From assembly GCA_024710355.1 (NCBI GenBank), contig JANJUX010000048.1, positions 1 through 64,000 on the forward strand: a stretch of 64,000 bases of DNA. The letters are read 5' to 3'. The notes beneath the pieces were generated by a model. It did not search any database, had not been told where the DNA came from, and saw only the letters and a program-made list of their open reading frames with translations. A program made the position numbers and the translations under genes. Source of the stretch: Candidatus Rifleibacteriota bacterium (GTDB lineage: Bacteria; Muiribacteriota; Ozemobacteria; Ozemobacterales; Ozemobacteraceae). Below are positions 25,633-34,344 of this stretch, piece by piece (the first letter of the stretch is position 1; every line of letters starts with the position of its first letter).

Positions 25633-26165
25633 GTCAGAACAAACGCCGCGGCATAACCCTTGTCGAGATCAGCATTGCTTCGTTCATTGTCACACTTTTA
25701 ATCGGCAGTGTGATTCATCTTTTCAACGCCGGTGTGCGCGGTTCGACGAAGGGTATGGCGCATCTGACGAACATGGAAGCCACTGCGGTGCTGATGTCGC
25801 AGATTGAATACGACCTGCTGCGTGCTTTTCAGATTGAGGACCCGGCGCCGGGTATCGCTGACAAGGTAGCCCGCTGGAAGATTCTCACACCCGAAGGCGA
25901 AGGCAGAATAATTTACAACCTGCTGCCGGAAGGCATCGAACGCAAGCTCGACGCCCCCGCCGGCGAACAGAAATATCTTTACTGCAAAGGCCTTGCCGTT
26001 AAACTGTCATTCAGGCACGTAACCTTTGCCGGTGGCCCTGCCTCGCCAGAAAAGGCGGGCATGTGGGTCGAGCTCTCGGTTGCTACCCCGAAAAAGAATG
26101 GCAATACCGAAGAATTTAAAATGAAGCGCCTGATTATCTGCCGCAGTATTGATAACTTTTTATGA
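25629..26165 (+). CDS. Pseudopilin-like protein (PulJ type)
   Basis: A 178-residue protein whose short basic leader ends in Gly, followed by ITLVEISIASFIVTLLIGS. This is a type IV pilin N-terminus with Glu at mature position 5. The rest is a soluble beta-rich domain with no named motif. It starts at ATG 25629 within the stop of the preceding gene (ATGA). With its two upstream neighbours it forms a minor-pseudopilin operon. The prepilin peptidase, secretion ATPase and secretin are not in the window. Confidence 0.8.
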   Translation: MSQNKRRGITLVEISIASFIVTLLIGSVIHLFNAGVRGSTKGMAHLTNMEATAVLMSQIEYDLLRAFQIEDPAPGIADKVARWKILTPEGEGRIIYNLLPEGIERKLDAPAGEQKYLYCKGLAVKLSFRHVTFAGGPASPEKAGMWVELSVATPKKNGNTEEFKMKRLIICRSIDNFL

Positions 26166-26204
26166 GGTACCGTTTGACCGGGGGCAAAAAACGGCGGAAT
26201 ACTG

Positions 26205-26210
26205 TATAAT
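26205..26210 (+). promoter_or_regulatory. Consensus -10 box before the ankyrin gene
   Basis: TATAAT at 26205-26210 lies 30 nt upstream of the ATG at 26240. No good -35 hexamer sits at 16-18 bp; the TTGACC at 26174-26179 is 25 bp away. Confidence 0.4.
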
Positions 26211-26239
26211 TAAAAAAGACAGTGATCCCGGAGGAACGT

Positions 26240-27400
26240 ATGCGCAGCAAGATTCTGATTCTGACGGTTTGCTTTTTTTACTGTTGCGTTTTCATGGTTT
26301 CTGGGCAGAGCGAGAGTTATCTCGATACTATATATCAGGCGAATGATTCTTCTGCTTTGGTTGGCGATGAAATGCCTGCCAGTCCTGCCGGATCTGACAA
26401 CGGGGAAATGATAGCAGATCCCGGTAATGCAGCTTTTGTCGAAACCGTTACGATTCCTGGTGATGCTTCAGCAACAGTTGAAATTGCCAGTGATACAGAA
26501 CGTCTGCAGAAGATCAATGGCATTATTGACGGTCTGCTGCGAATTTTAATGGGCAAAATTACCGGTGTTGCCATCAATATCAAAATAATAGACTGCGTAA
26601 AGCTCCCGCCTGCAACTACCGGCACTTCGACCAGCACCTCAACCAGCACTTCGACCAGCACTTCGACCAGCACCTCGACCGGCACCTCGACCGGCACTTC
26701 AACCAGCACTTCGACCAGCACTTCAACCAGCACCTCAACCGGCACCTCAACCAGCACCTCGACCAGCACTTCAACCAGCACTTCGACCGGCACCTCAACC
26801 AGCACTTCGACCAGCACCTCGACCGGCACTTCAACCTCTACAGGAACAGGAACCGTTGCCACTCCGGGAGAAATGAATGCCGCTATCGATGCTGGCAATG
26901 TCGCTGAGGTCAAAAGACTGATCGCTGCCGGAATTGATCTTGACTGGCGTGATTCCAGTGGTCGGACCTATTTGATGCGGGCTGTAAGTTTTAAGGTGAA
27001 CGAAGTGGTGCAGGCTCTTATCGACGGTGGCGCAAAACTCGATGCCCGCGACAGTATGAATATGACGGCACTTCATTACTGCGCAACGCAGAATAATGCC
27101 GGTGCTGTCTCTCTTCTGGTTCGCGCCGGCCTGAATGTTGATGTGAGAGGCTTTGACAGCCAGGCAGACGGCCCTTCAGAGTCCACAGCGCTGCATCTGG
27201 CAGCTCAGGCAAATAGTCTGGAGGCCGCCGCTGCTCTGATTACTGCCGGTGCTGATGTTAACGCGCTTACCAACGTCAGAGATGGGACTTTTCGGCGTTC
27301 ACCGCTTTTCTGGGCTGAAAAGAGCGGTAACACTGCTATTGCAGAGCTTTTAAAACAGAACGGCGCCGTAAAATACCCTGAAGGTGCCACTAATAACTGA
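26240..27400 (+). CDS. Exported Ser/Thr-repeat ankyrin protein
   Basis: A 386-residue protein: signal peptide (about 1-23), a mixed region (24-125), a pure Ser-Thr/Gly-Thr dipeptide tract of roughly 70 residues (about 127-203), then four to five ankyrin repeats (about 210-380). The repeats show the TALHYCATQNN, TALHLAAQANS and ADVNAL patterns. The ankyrin part should bind a protein partner outside the cytoplasm, and the Ser/Thr stretch is a flexible linker that could be O-glycosylated. GGAGG lies 5 nt before the ATG. The dipeptide tract is built of 12-nt units and is prone to slippage, so its length may vary between strains. Confidence 0.82.
   Translation: MRSKILILTVCFFYCCVFMVSGQSESYLDTIYQANDSSALVGDEMPASPAGSDNGEMIADPGNAAFVETVTIPGDASATVEIASDTERLQKINGIIDGLLRILMGKITGVAINIKIIDCVKLPPATTGTSTSTSTSTSTSTSTSTSTGTSTGTSTSTSTSTSTSTSTGTSTSTSTSTSTSTSTGTSTSTSTSTSTGTSTSTGTGTVATPGEMNAAIDAGNVAEVKRLIAAGIDLDWRDSSGRTYLMRAVSFKVNEVVQALIDGGAKLDARDSMNMTALHYCATQNNAGAVSLLVRAGLNVDVRGFDSQADGPSESTALHLAAQANSLEAAAALITAGADVNALTNVRDGTFRRSPLFWAEKSGNTAIAELLKQNGAVKYPEGATNN
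26619..26850. repeat. In-frame 12-nt-unit low-complexity tract
   Basis: Roughly nineteen tandem copies of a 12-nt unit, ACTTCGACCAGC with third-base and AGC/GGC variation, encode Thr-Ser-Thr-Ser or Thr-Ser-Thr-Gly. All variants keep the frame. It is a coding microsatellite within the ankyrin protein gene. Confidence 0.9.
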
Positions 27401-27519
27401 TTTTTTCTCTGGCTGCAAACTGTCTTGAGACTCTTTCAGTATTCGAGCCGGTAATCAATGATTTCGCACACACGCATGTATGTTGCTGCAGATGTTGCCA
27501 GGCGGCCGCATTTAAAGGC

Positions 27520-28098
27520 TCAGGCGGCTTCTCGGTAGTGCAGGTGAAAGTAGACGATTTCGAGGGCTTTTTTTATGGCATCGTTGATCGGCACAAATTG
27601 TGTACCGAGCGTCGGGTCGATGGCGGCCAGCTGGCGGTAATAGCTGGCCATGACCGGAACCCGGCCCCCGCGGGCGATAAATTCCCCGGCTTTGGCGACT
27701 TTATCAGGTTGCTTTTGTTTGAGAATGCGGCAGGCGCCGTAAGCCGGGTGTCCGTTTTTATCGGTGGTTGCAGCGAAGCCGAATAACCTGCAGATAAAGC
27801 CGCGGGCCGGGTAGATACTGCAACCCCAGCTGCTGTCTATAAGCTTTGTAAAAATGCACTGGCGGCCTTCGTTCTTTTCGAGCTGATCAAACCACTGGTC
27901 GAGTTGCCCAAGTCTGCAGGCATGCCAGGCAAACGGCAGAAACTCGAGCGGTGTGGCGTTGATGTCATGGTAACGGCAGCATTCGGCGCAGTGTTTTTCG
28001 CAATCGATGCCGGCACTCAGTTTGAATATTCTTGTGTCTTTGTCTATGGACTTCTGCAGGCTTTCGATCTTTTGAACCTTGTGATAGAGTGTTATCAT
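27520..28098 (-). CDS. YkgJ family cysteine-cluster protein
   Basis: A 192-residue cytoplasmic protein of the YkgJ/UPF0153 family, thought to bind zinc or an iron-sulfur centre through clustered cysteines. The signature is DCEKHCAECC near residue 33, followed by a Cys in RQCIFTKL and the pattern GCSIYPARGFICRLFG, which gives at least six conserved cysteines. The biological role of the family is unknown. The frame is open to 28197, but the ATG at 28098, with AAAGGAAG just upstream, is the better start. The gene is divergent from the ferritin-like gene at 28243. Confidence 0.85.
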   Translation of the reverse strand: MITLYHKVQKIESLQKSIDKDTRIFKLSAGIDCEKHCAECCRYHDINATPLEFLPFAWHACRLGQLDQWFDQLEKNEGRQCIFTKLIDSSWGCSIYPARGFICRLFGFAATTDKNGHPAYGACRILKQKQPDKVAKAGEFIARGGRVPVMASYYRQLAAIDPTLGTQFVPINDAIKKALEIVYFHLHYREAA

Positions 28099-28190
28099 CT
28101 GCTTCCTTTGCTGATGCTGAATGCAGCGGAAATTTACTGCAGAGCGGGAAATCTTGTCGATGCTGATTCTTAGCGATTTTGCGGCGATTT

Positions 28191-28219
28191 TTGGCAAATT
28201 TGGAAAAAAAGATTATAAT
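28191..28219 (+). promoter_or_regulatory. Strong sigma70 promoter for the ferritin-like gene
   Basis: TTGGCA (28191-28196), a 17-bp spacer, and TATAAT (28214-28219). Eleven of twelve bases match the consensus. The ATG at 28243 follows after CGGAGG. Confidence 0.85.
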
Positions 28220-28242
28220 TTTTCTGCTGCTGCGGAGGCTTA

Positions 28243-28740
28243 ATGGAAATTTTAAAGATTGTCGAGCTCTTACATCAGAACGAACTTCTTATCGCGGATA
28301 TGTATCGCGAATGTGCCCGCCTTTTTCCTGATTTTAAAGATGATTTTGAAGATTTTGTCGCTGAAGAAGAAGCTCATGCGGGCGTTTTCGCGAGAATTCT
28401 CGATGATATCGCCGATTTCCCGCAGAACTGGCGCCCGGGCAAAGTAAGCGCCAGAACTCTCGAAGTCGTTCAACAGCAGATAAAAGAAGCTCTGGCGGAG
28501 GTCAGGGAGGGGCGGGTTGCACCGCGTTACGCTATTACCGCCCTGCGCAATTTCGAGCAGGGAATGGGCGAGCGTGCCGCTGAAAGGTTGATCGAAACCG
28601 CTTCTGAGCATTTCAAATCTGAAGTAGCCTGCATAAGGCATGGCTTTACCAGTCACCTCGACCGGTTACAGAAGCTTGAAAAGAAAATTTTTCCCGGCAG
28701 CAATAAAGACGAGCTTTTTAAATTCGGAACAGGCAGGTAA
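28243..28740 (+). CDS. Ferritin-like superfamily protein (rubrerythrin-related)
   Basis: A 165-residue all-helical protein resembling the diiron rubrerythrin/ferritin fold. The first helix carries Glu14 and Glu24 (ELLIADMYRECARLFP). The second has the EEEAHAGVF motif, in which Glu and His are metal ligands. A later helix has FEQGMGERAAERLIE, and the last has FKSEVACIRHGF. Ligands in the second half are less canonical, so a full diiron site is likely but not certain. There is no rubredoxin domain. A strong promoter precedes it, and a small zinc-ribbon gene follows after 8 nt. Confidence 0.75.
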   Translation: MEILKIVELLHQNELLIADMYRECARLFPDFKDDFEDFVAEEEAHAGVFARILDDIADFPQNWRPGKVSARTLEVVQQQIKEALAEVREGRVAPRYAITALRNFEQGMGERAAERLIETASEHFKSEVACIRHGFTSHLDRLQKLEKKIFPGSNKDELFKFGTGR

Positions 28741-28748
28741 ACAGCAGC

Positions 28749-29120
28749 ATGGCCGTTAAACGCGAACCGTATGAAGCATGGGAAGACAAATTCATCGCCC
28801 TCTGCGAAGAAAAACTTGAAGAAGAGCCTATTTATCCATACGAGCACCTCTGGCGCAAAGATTTGAATGTACAACAGGCCTTCGAGGTCTATCTGCAGGA
28901 AAACCCTGATTATGCCGAAAAATTTCAGGAACTTGTGGAAGACACCGCCTCACCGGCCGAAAATGCTGCATTTCTCGAAATGGCCCGCAAGCTCGAAGCT
29001 CAGCGCAAGCAAAAAGAGCTCGAAGAGAAGCTTGAGAGCAAGATGAGTAAATTTTGCCCTGACTGCGCCCGCGTGCTCGGCACCAAAAAGCAGTGCAAGT
29101 GCGGCTACCGCCGTAAATAA
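28749..29120 (+). CDS. Small protein with C-terminal zinc ribbon
   Basis: A 123-residue cytoplasmic protein without a family I recognise. The first half is acidic and rich in Trp and aromatic residues. The middle (about 70-100) is a charged helix, probably a coiled coil, rich in Glu, Lys and Gln. The end carries a compact zinc knuckle of four cysteines, CPDCARV and CKCGYRRK. Such small zinc-ribbon proteins often bind RNA, ribosomes or other proteins. It lies 8 nt after the ferritin-like gene and shares its promoter. It converges with the TerB fusion gene across 16 nt. Confidence 0.7.
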   Translation: MAVKREPYEAWEDKFIALCEEKLEEEPIYPYEHLWRKDLNVQQAFEVYLQENPDYAEKFQELVEDTASPAENAAFLEMARKLEAQRKQKELEEKLESKMSKFCPDCARVLGTKKQCKCGYRRK

Positions 29121-29136
29121 AACATTTTTGAAGGGC

Positions 29137-31485
29137 TCAGTCGTCTGAGTGGTCGAGGTTTTCGGCGTCTTCTTTGAGTTTGACCTGCTGCATTTCAGCA
29201 TTAAGTTTTGCAATATTTGCCCGACGCTGGTTTTCCTGGTCTTCGTTGAATTTTCTTACCTTTTCAGCCTTGATGGCACGCTGCAGGTCTGCCTTCGAGT
29301 AGCCCAGGTGCTGTGCCAGAATTTCAAGTTCGCGTTCCTCAGACGGTGTAAGAATATCGTCGGCAAGGGCCATGCGCGTTGCCGACAGCAGCAGATTCCA
29401 GGCTTCCTTGTTGTTGGCCGGCGCCGGAATATAAATTTCGCCCTGCTTCAGGTTCCAGATGATCGAGTTGAGGTCTGACTCGCTGATGCCGTAGGTCTCT
29501 GCTATTTTTTCGAGCAGGTTCAGTTCGGATACTTCGGTTTTACCGTCGGCAAGCAGCAGGTGGGCCATGATTGTCACCACGTCCCGCGCCGAGCGCACAG
29601 AATCATCTTCTTCTTCTATTTTTTCGGTGCGGCGGTGTTCTAGCATATTGAGATATTCGGTGTCGGCTTCTGAGGTCACCCGTTCAAGAACCCAGCTGTT
29701 GCTGCCTTCATTGAGTATTGTATTGCAGTAGCTGCAGTTGACCGCAAAGGCCGACAGCAGTGGCCCGCCGCAGTTCGGGCAGTGAGCGCTGCTGAGCGTG
29801 TTCTGCAGGCCGGTTTTAACGCCGCTGCGTCGCCCGAGAACGAGAACTTCGCGCACGACTTTGCTGATGCGTCGGCCTTCGACGACTTTGCCGGCGACGT
29901 TGCGGGCGACCGGCACGCCGCTCCAGACGACGAGAACGTAGAGTTTGTTCCAGTGGGGGTTGAATTTGAAGCCCTTGAGGCTGATCGAGCCGAGAGCGAT
30001 GTTTTCGGTAAATTTGCTGCCGATTCCGGCTGTTTCGGCCTGGATGCCCTGATAAAATTCACAATAAGCACCGGTTGAGAAACGGCGTACCGGGTCGACC
30101 GAGCGCTTGCGCTCTGCCTGGCGCAGCATCCAGAAAATGACGCCGCTGCGGTCGTTGATCTGCTGAATATTGAAGTCGGGGTCGGCTTTTTTCATCGCCT
30201 GCCAGTCGGTAATCAGCGAAGGCTCCGAGTATTCCCATTCGCTGGCCTGGGTGATCTGCGAGAGAACCCAGTCGTAATGACCTGATCTGATATATGAACC
30301 GCAAGATTCACAGATTGTCGCCTGACCGATCTTGATCGGAGTACCGCAGTTCGGGCAGGCGCCTTCGAGCAGGCCGGGCTTTGCCAGGGTTTTTGCCGAC
30401 GGGCGACGGATGAAGGTCCAGTATTCGCTGAAAAGCCGGTTATCTTCGTTCTTCGCCAGGGTTTCGCCGGTGGTCAGGTCGATCATTGCATCGGCCGAAG
30501 AGGCCCTGATAAAAACATGAATGACGTCGAAGCTGTTGTCGCAATTCACCTGCGCGATTCTCGCCTCGTAAATGGTCATGTTGTTATGTCTGAATCTTAT
30601 GCCGGCCTCTTTCTGTTCTTCGACCTGGCATTTGAACTGCTCAAAGAGTGCGTCAGAAACGAGATGCTGGATTGTGTCGATTTTCTGGTCATACCAGGCG
30701 CTTTGCACCTTCCAGAAGATTTTTTCGACGCGTTTGATAAAGGAATCAGGTGCAAAGTTGCTGTCGCGCTTCTTTATGCCGGTCAGTGCCTGCGACATTT
30801 TGCCGGCGTTCTGCAACTGTAGCAGTTTCATGTCGGCGATACCGGTGCCGGTCATATTTCGGCGCGGCGAATTACCGGTGAAATCCTGCCAGGCTTCCTG
30901 CATTCGCAGCGGAAACGCTTCGACTTCGGGGCGTATCGTTTCCCACCAGTCGAGCTTGTCGTCTTTGCGTGCTTTCATTGCCTGCTTCTGCTTATGACTG
31001 AGGTTGAGGCCCATATTGGCATTCTCGTGTGAGAACCTTGTCTGTACGCCGCCAGTCAGGCGAATGGCCAGTATCTGACAGGTTGGTGCGAGAAGAACTA
31101 GAATTGCCGGCCGGCCGAGAGCCTTCCAGCTCATCGCAATCAGGGCGGCACCGATCAGGGTCAGCTGCCAGAATTCAATCTGACGCTTCTGCCAGAGCAT
31201 CGCCGGCCAGAAGAAGAGAAACATGACGATCGGCGCTTCAACCGGTGCCACAAACAGATAAAAAAAGCAGAACAGCAGTGAGCTGGCGTAAACGACTGCA
31301 AGTGCCGCAGTGAATGCTTCGAGGCGCAGCAGCATGCCGATTATAAAAATTGTACCGATGAGATAGAAGGTATCGGCGCTGCCGATTTCATTTTCAGGAA
31401 TTCCCTGAACCTGCCAGGCCAGAAAGCCGGCCAGCAGCACCATTGCCCCCACCATCATCAGAAAACGTTCTTTGGTTATCTGCAT
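29137..31485 (-). CDS. Membrane Tim44 - zinc ribbon - Tim44 - zinc ribbon - TerB fusion protein
   Basis: A 782-residue multidomain protein. The first 165 residues hold about six membrane helices. A linker is followed by a Tim44-like domain (about 245-365, with VQSAWYDQKIDTIQHLVSDALFEQF), a zinc ribbon (CPNC...CESC, about 376-398), a second Tim44-like region (about 440-550, with WMLRQAERKRSVDPVRRF), a second zinc ribbon (CPNC...CSYC, about 566-588), and a TerB-like helical domain (about 628-745, with VVTIMAHLLLADGKTEVSE). The tail is a coiled coil. Tim44 domains bind membranes and TerB occurs in tellurite- and phage-linked membrane complexes. The duplicated Tim44-ribbon unit on one chain is unusual. 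It is a single gene with unknown function. Confidence 0.8.
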   Translation of the reverse strand: MQITKERFLMMVGAMVLLAGFLAWQVQGIPENEIGSADTFYLIGTIFIIGMLLRLEAFTAALAVVYASSLLFCFFYLFVAPVEAPIVMFLFFWPAMLWQKRQIEFWQLTLIGAALIAMSWKALGRPAILVLLAPTCQILAIRLTGGVQTRFSHENANMGLNLSHKQKQAMKARKDDKLDWWETIRPEVEAFPLRMQEAWQDFTGNSPRRNMTGTGIADMKLLQLQNAGKMSQALTGIKKRDSNFAPDSFIKRVEKIFWKVQSAWYDQKIDTIQHLVSDALFEQFKCQVEEQKEAGIRFRHNNMTIYEARIAQVNCDNSFDVIHVFIRASSADAMIDLTTGETLAKNEDNRLFSEYWTFIRRPSAKTLAKPGLLEGACPNCGTPIKIGQATICESCGSYIRSGHYDWVLSQITQASEWEYSEPSLITDWQAMKKADPDFNIQQINDRSGVIFWMLRQAERKRSVDPVRRFSTGAYCEFYQGIQAETAGIGSKFTENIALGSISLKGFKFNPHWNKLYVLVVWSGVPVARNVAGKVVEGRRISKVVREVLVLGRRSGVKTGLQNTLSSAHCPNCGGPLLSAFAVNCSYCNTILNEGSNSWVLERVTSEADTEYLNMLEHRRTEKIEEEDDSVRSARDVVTIMAHLLLADGKTEVSELNLLEKIAETYGISESDLNSIIWNLKQGEIYIPAPANNKEAWNLLLSATRMALADDILTPSEERELEILAQHLGYSKADLQRAIKAEKVRKFNEDQENQRRANIAKLNAEMQQVKLKEDAENLDHSDD

Positions 31486-31909
31486 TGTTTTGTTGTTCCT
31501 GTAATCATTCTAACGACTTGCACCCGATATCTCAACAATTAGTGCGTGCTTTCGGTCCGCTTCTTAAAAGATTTTAAAAAAAATACTAAAGATAGCTGGC
31601 GCTTTAATCACTTTTATGATATCCTAGTATGTACCCTTTGCGTATGCCCGTGGGGTTGGGCGAAAATGCACAGGGTTTTCTGCCGGTCATGGTGGCCGGT
31701 TTCCGCGCCGATTTATGCGGCCTGTGCGTGAAAATACCAGTATCGTTCAGCTGGGGCATCTGCACCGATTCAAACAGACGATGTCTGTCTCTGTGGAGCT
31801 TACTGCTTTACACAGCGGCTTTTGCGTCTGCAAAACTATCAGTAGCAGAGATCGGTTTATTCGCTGATTGGTTTTTTCGGCTCTATCAATGCAAAGGAAC
31901 ACACTTTAA
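31486..31909 (+). other. Long leader region of the DEAD-box helicase gene
   Basis: The 424-nt gap between the divergent TerB fusion and deaD holds no supported gene. An AT-rich patch lies at 31560-31630, followed by GC-richer sequence up to the ATG. Helicases of this cold-shock class usually have long, regulated 5' leaders, so a leader of some 250-300 nt is likely. I could not fix a promoter pair. Confidence 0.45.
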
Positions 31910-34054
31910 ATGTCTAACGAATTAGAACTCAACAACAACGGTTTTGCCAATTTAGGCCTTTCTGAGCAGATTCTCAAAGCTCTTACCGATTCTGGTTACG
32001 AAAACCCGACGCCGATTCAGGCAGCCATGATTCCGGTTCTGATGACCGGCAGCGACGTCGTCGGCCAGGCCCAGACCGGTACCGGCAAAACCGCTGCTTT
32101 CGCACTTCCCGTGCTCGAACAGATCGAAGTCGACCGCCACGAGCCCCAGGCTCTCATTCTGGCACCGACCCGCGAACTGGCTCTGCAGGTCTGCGAATCG
32201 TTCAAAAAATATTCTTCACACCTCAAAGGTCTGAAGACCCTCGCCGTTTACGGTGGCCAGGAATACGGCGGCCAGCTGCGCTCTCTCAGCCGCGGCGTGC
32301 ACATTGTTGTCGGCACCCCGGGCCGTGTCATGGACCACATTGAACGCGGCACCCTCAATCTCGATGCCGTACGCATTCTCGTGCTCGACGAAGCCGATGA
32401 AATGCTGCGCATGGGTTTCAAAGAAGACGTTGAATGGATTCTCGAACGGGCCCCTCAGGATCGGCAGATCGCCCTGTTTTCGGCCACCATGCCGCCTGAT
32501 ATCCGTGCCATTTCGCGCCGCTTTCTCAATAAGCCCGAAGAAATAACGATCAGAGAAAAAACCGCGACTGTCGAATCAACCCGCCAGCGTTTCTGGCAGG
32601 TTACCGGTATTAACAAACTCGACGCCCTGTCACGTATTCTCGAAGCCGAACCCTATGATGCAATTCTGATCTTCGTTAAAACCAAGATCGATACTATCGA
32701 AGTTGCTGAACAGCTTGTCGGTCGCGGTTTTGCCGCCGCCGCGCTGAACGGTGATATTCCGCAGAATCAGCGTGAACGCATTATCGAGCAGCTCAAGGGT
32801 GGCAAACTCAACATTATCGTCGCTACCGACGTGGCCGCCCGCGGCCTCGATGTCGACCGCATCAGCCATGTTATCAACTATGATGCGCCGCATGACCCCG
32901 AAACTTACGTGCATCGCATTGGTCGCACCGGCCGCGCCGGTCGCAGTGGCGAAGCCATCATTTTCATTTCACCCCGTCAGCGCCGCCTGCTGGAGATTAT
33001 CGAAAGAGCTACCCGTCAGACCATCGCGCCGATGAAGCTGCCGACCGCTGATTTCATCAATCAGAAGCGCATGGAAGCCTTCAAAAACAGAATCAAAGAA
33101 GCGATGAGCAGCCCCGACCTGCAGCTGTTCAAAGATCTCGTCCAGCAGTTCTGCACTGAAAACCAGGCTGACCCGATAGAAATCGCCGCTGCCACCGCCC
33201 GCATGTATCAGGGTGACAAACCTCTGCTGCTGCAGGTTAAGCCCGAGCATCACCGCACTGAGAATACATCGATGCGTGAATTTGTTCCCGAAACCTTTGG
33301 TCGCAAAGCACCGGCCAGCCGTGGTCGTGGCGCCCGCCGCGATGACGAGTCCCAGGAAGAAGGCATGGAAAGATATCGCATTGAAGTCGGCAAAATGCAC
33401 GGCGTTCAGCCCGGTCACATTGTCGGCGCCATTTCAGGCGAAACCGGCATGGCCAGCAAATATATTGGCCGCATCAGACTCTACGACGAATTCAGCACTG
33501 TCGATCTGCCCCTTGGTATGCCCGAAGAAATGATCCGCAAACTGAAAACCGCCTGGATCTGCAAACGCCAGCTTGAAATTTCTCTCGATAACGGTCAGCG
33601 CGAAACTACCGCTGTCAGCGAAGAACAGACCCCGCGCCGTGGTACTCGCCCGGCCCCGTTCCCGAGCCGCCAGCTGCTTGCCGAAAACCGCCGCCAGTCA
33701 GAAGGTTCTGAACACTCAGAACGCCCGACCCGCGCCCGCCGTTCCGAAAAACTCGAACGCGAAGCCGCTGAAGAACGCCATGATCGCCCGCGCCGCAGTG
33801 AAAAGCCGGCCCGAGAAGCTGGCGAAGAGCGCCGTGACCGCCCGGCCCGCAGCGACAACAACGAAAAAACCGATAAAACCCGCAAATTTCGTGGTACCGG
33901 CAAAGCCGGTCAGAGTGACCGTTTCGCAAAACCCGCGAATACTGAAAAGTCAGTAAAAGAGCGCAAGGCCGCCTGGCCGGTTCCGGCCAAAAAAGGTGGC
34001 CAGTCGGCGCCAAAACGCCAGCAGCGCGAAAGAACCTTCAGCAACGGCCGCTGA
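31910..34054 (+). CDS. deaD: DEAD-box RNA helicase (DeaD/CsdA type)
   Basis: A 714-residue ATP-dependent RNA helicase that unwinds structured RNA in ribosome assembly, mRNA decay and cold adaptation. Visible motifs are the Q motif (PTPIQ, 33-37), Walker A AQTGTGKT (54-61), PTRELALQV, GTPGR, DEAD (about 160), SAT (about 190), ARGLDVDRISHVINYD and HRIGRTGRAG (about 335). A DbpA-type RNA-binding domain follows (about 486-560). The last 150 residues are a disordered basic tail with repeated RRSEKxxREAxEERxDRP units, typical for RNA retention. A strong terminator follows, so the gene is monocistronic. Its long leader suggests control at RNA level. Confidence 0.96.
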   Translation: MSNELELNNNGFANLGLSEQILKALTDSGYENPTPIQAAMIPVLMTGSDVVGQAQTGTGKTAAFALPVLEQIEVDRHEPQALILAPTRELALQVCESFKKYSSHLKGLKTLAVYGGQEYGGQLRSLSRGVHIVVGTPGRVMDHIERGTLNLDAVRILVLDEADEMLRMGFKEDVEWILERAPQDRQIALFSATMPPDIRAISRRFLNKPEEITIREKTATVESTRQRFWQVTGINKLDALSRILEAEPYDAILIFVKTKIDTIEVAEQLVGRGFAAAALNGDIPQNQRERIIEQLKGGKLNIIVATDVAARGLDVDRISHVINYDAPHDPETYVHRIGRTGRAGRSGEAIIFISPRQRRLLEIIERATRQTIAPMKLPTADFINQKRMEAFKNRIKEAMSSPDLQLFKDLVQQFCTENQADPIEIAAATARMYQGDKPLLLQVKPEHHRTENTSMREFVPETFGRKAPASRGRGARRDDESQEEGMERYRIEVGKMHGVQPGHIVGAISGETGMASKYIGRIRLYDEFSTVDLPLGMPEEMIRKLKTAWICKRQLEISLDNGQRETTAVSEEQTPRRGTRPAPFPSRQLLAENRRQSEGSEHSERPTRARRSEKLEREAAEERHDRPRRSEKPAREAGEERRDRPARSDNNEKTDKTRKFRGTGKAGQSDRFAKPANTEKSVKERKAAWPVPAKKGGQSAPKRQQRERTFSNGR

Positions 34055-34077
34055 ACCAGTTAAAAGAAACAGCTGAA

Positions 34078-34105
34078 AACAGCCCCATCCGGGGCTGTTT
34101 TTTTT
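34078..34105 (+). terminator. Strong terminator after deaD
   Basis: AACAGCCCC (34078-34086) and GGGGCTGTT (34091-34099) form a perfect 9-bp stem with a 4-nt loop, followed by an unbroken T run. Confidence 0.95.
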
Positions 34106-34271
34106 CGTCATCCCAGCGGCGCCAGCTGGTGATTTTTGAACTCATATGTGACGACCACTGTCAGCCGCCACGGCGCTGAAATGGTGACAGCGATACACAT
34201 GCCGAAACAGGATTGTTGCAAAGAAGAAACTGTTTGCCAGTGCTTTGCTGAAGCCGGTGAACGAAAAAAGT

Positions 34272-34299
34272 TTGTAAATTGGGGCGTTAGCAGTATAAT
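34272..34299 (+). promoter_or_regulatory. Promoter of the small exported protein gene
   Basis: TTGTAA (34272-34277), a 16-bp spacer, TATAAT (34294-34299), about 45 nt before the ATG at 34345, which has AAGGAG before it. Confidence 0.75.
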
Positions 34300-34344
34300 C
34301 GCGCTTGTGATTTCTGGATTTTCTATTTAAGGAGATTCGTAACA

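Noticed and set aside
26174..26210. TTGACC/TATAAT as a sigma70 promoter pair
   Set aside because: The spacing is 25 bp, well beyond the normal 16-18; only the -10 box is kept as a weak call.
26619..26850. CRISPR array
   Set aside because: The units are contiguous 12-nt codon repeats without spacers and lie inside a protein gene.
34136..34330. 64-codon plus-strand frame before the small exported protein
   Set aside because: It overlaps a good promoter of the next gene, has no ribosome-binding site and shows no domain.
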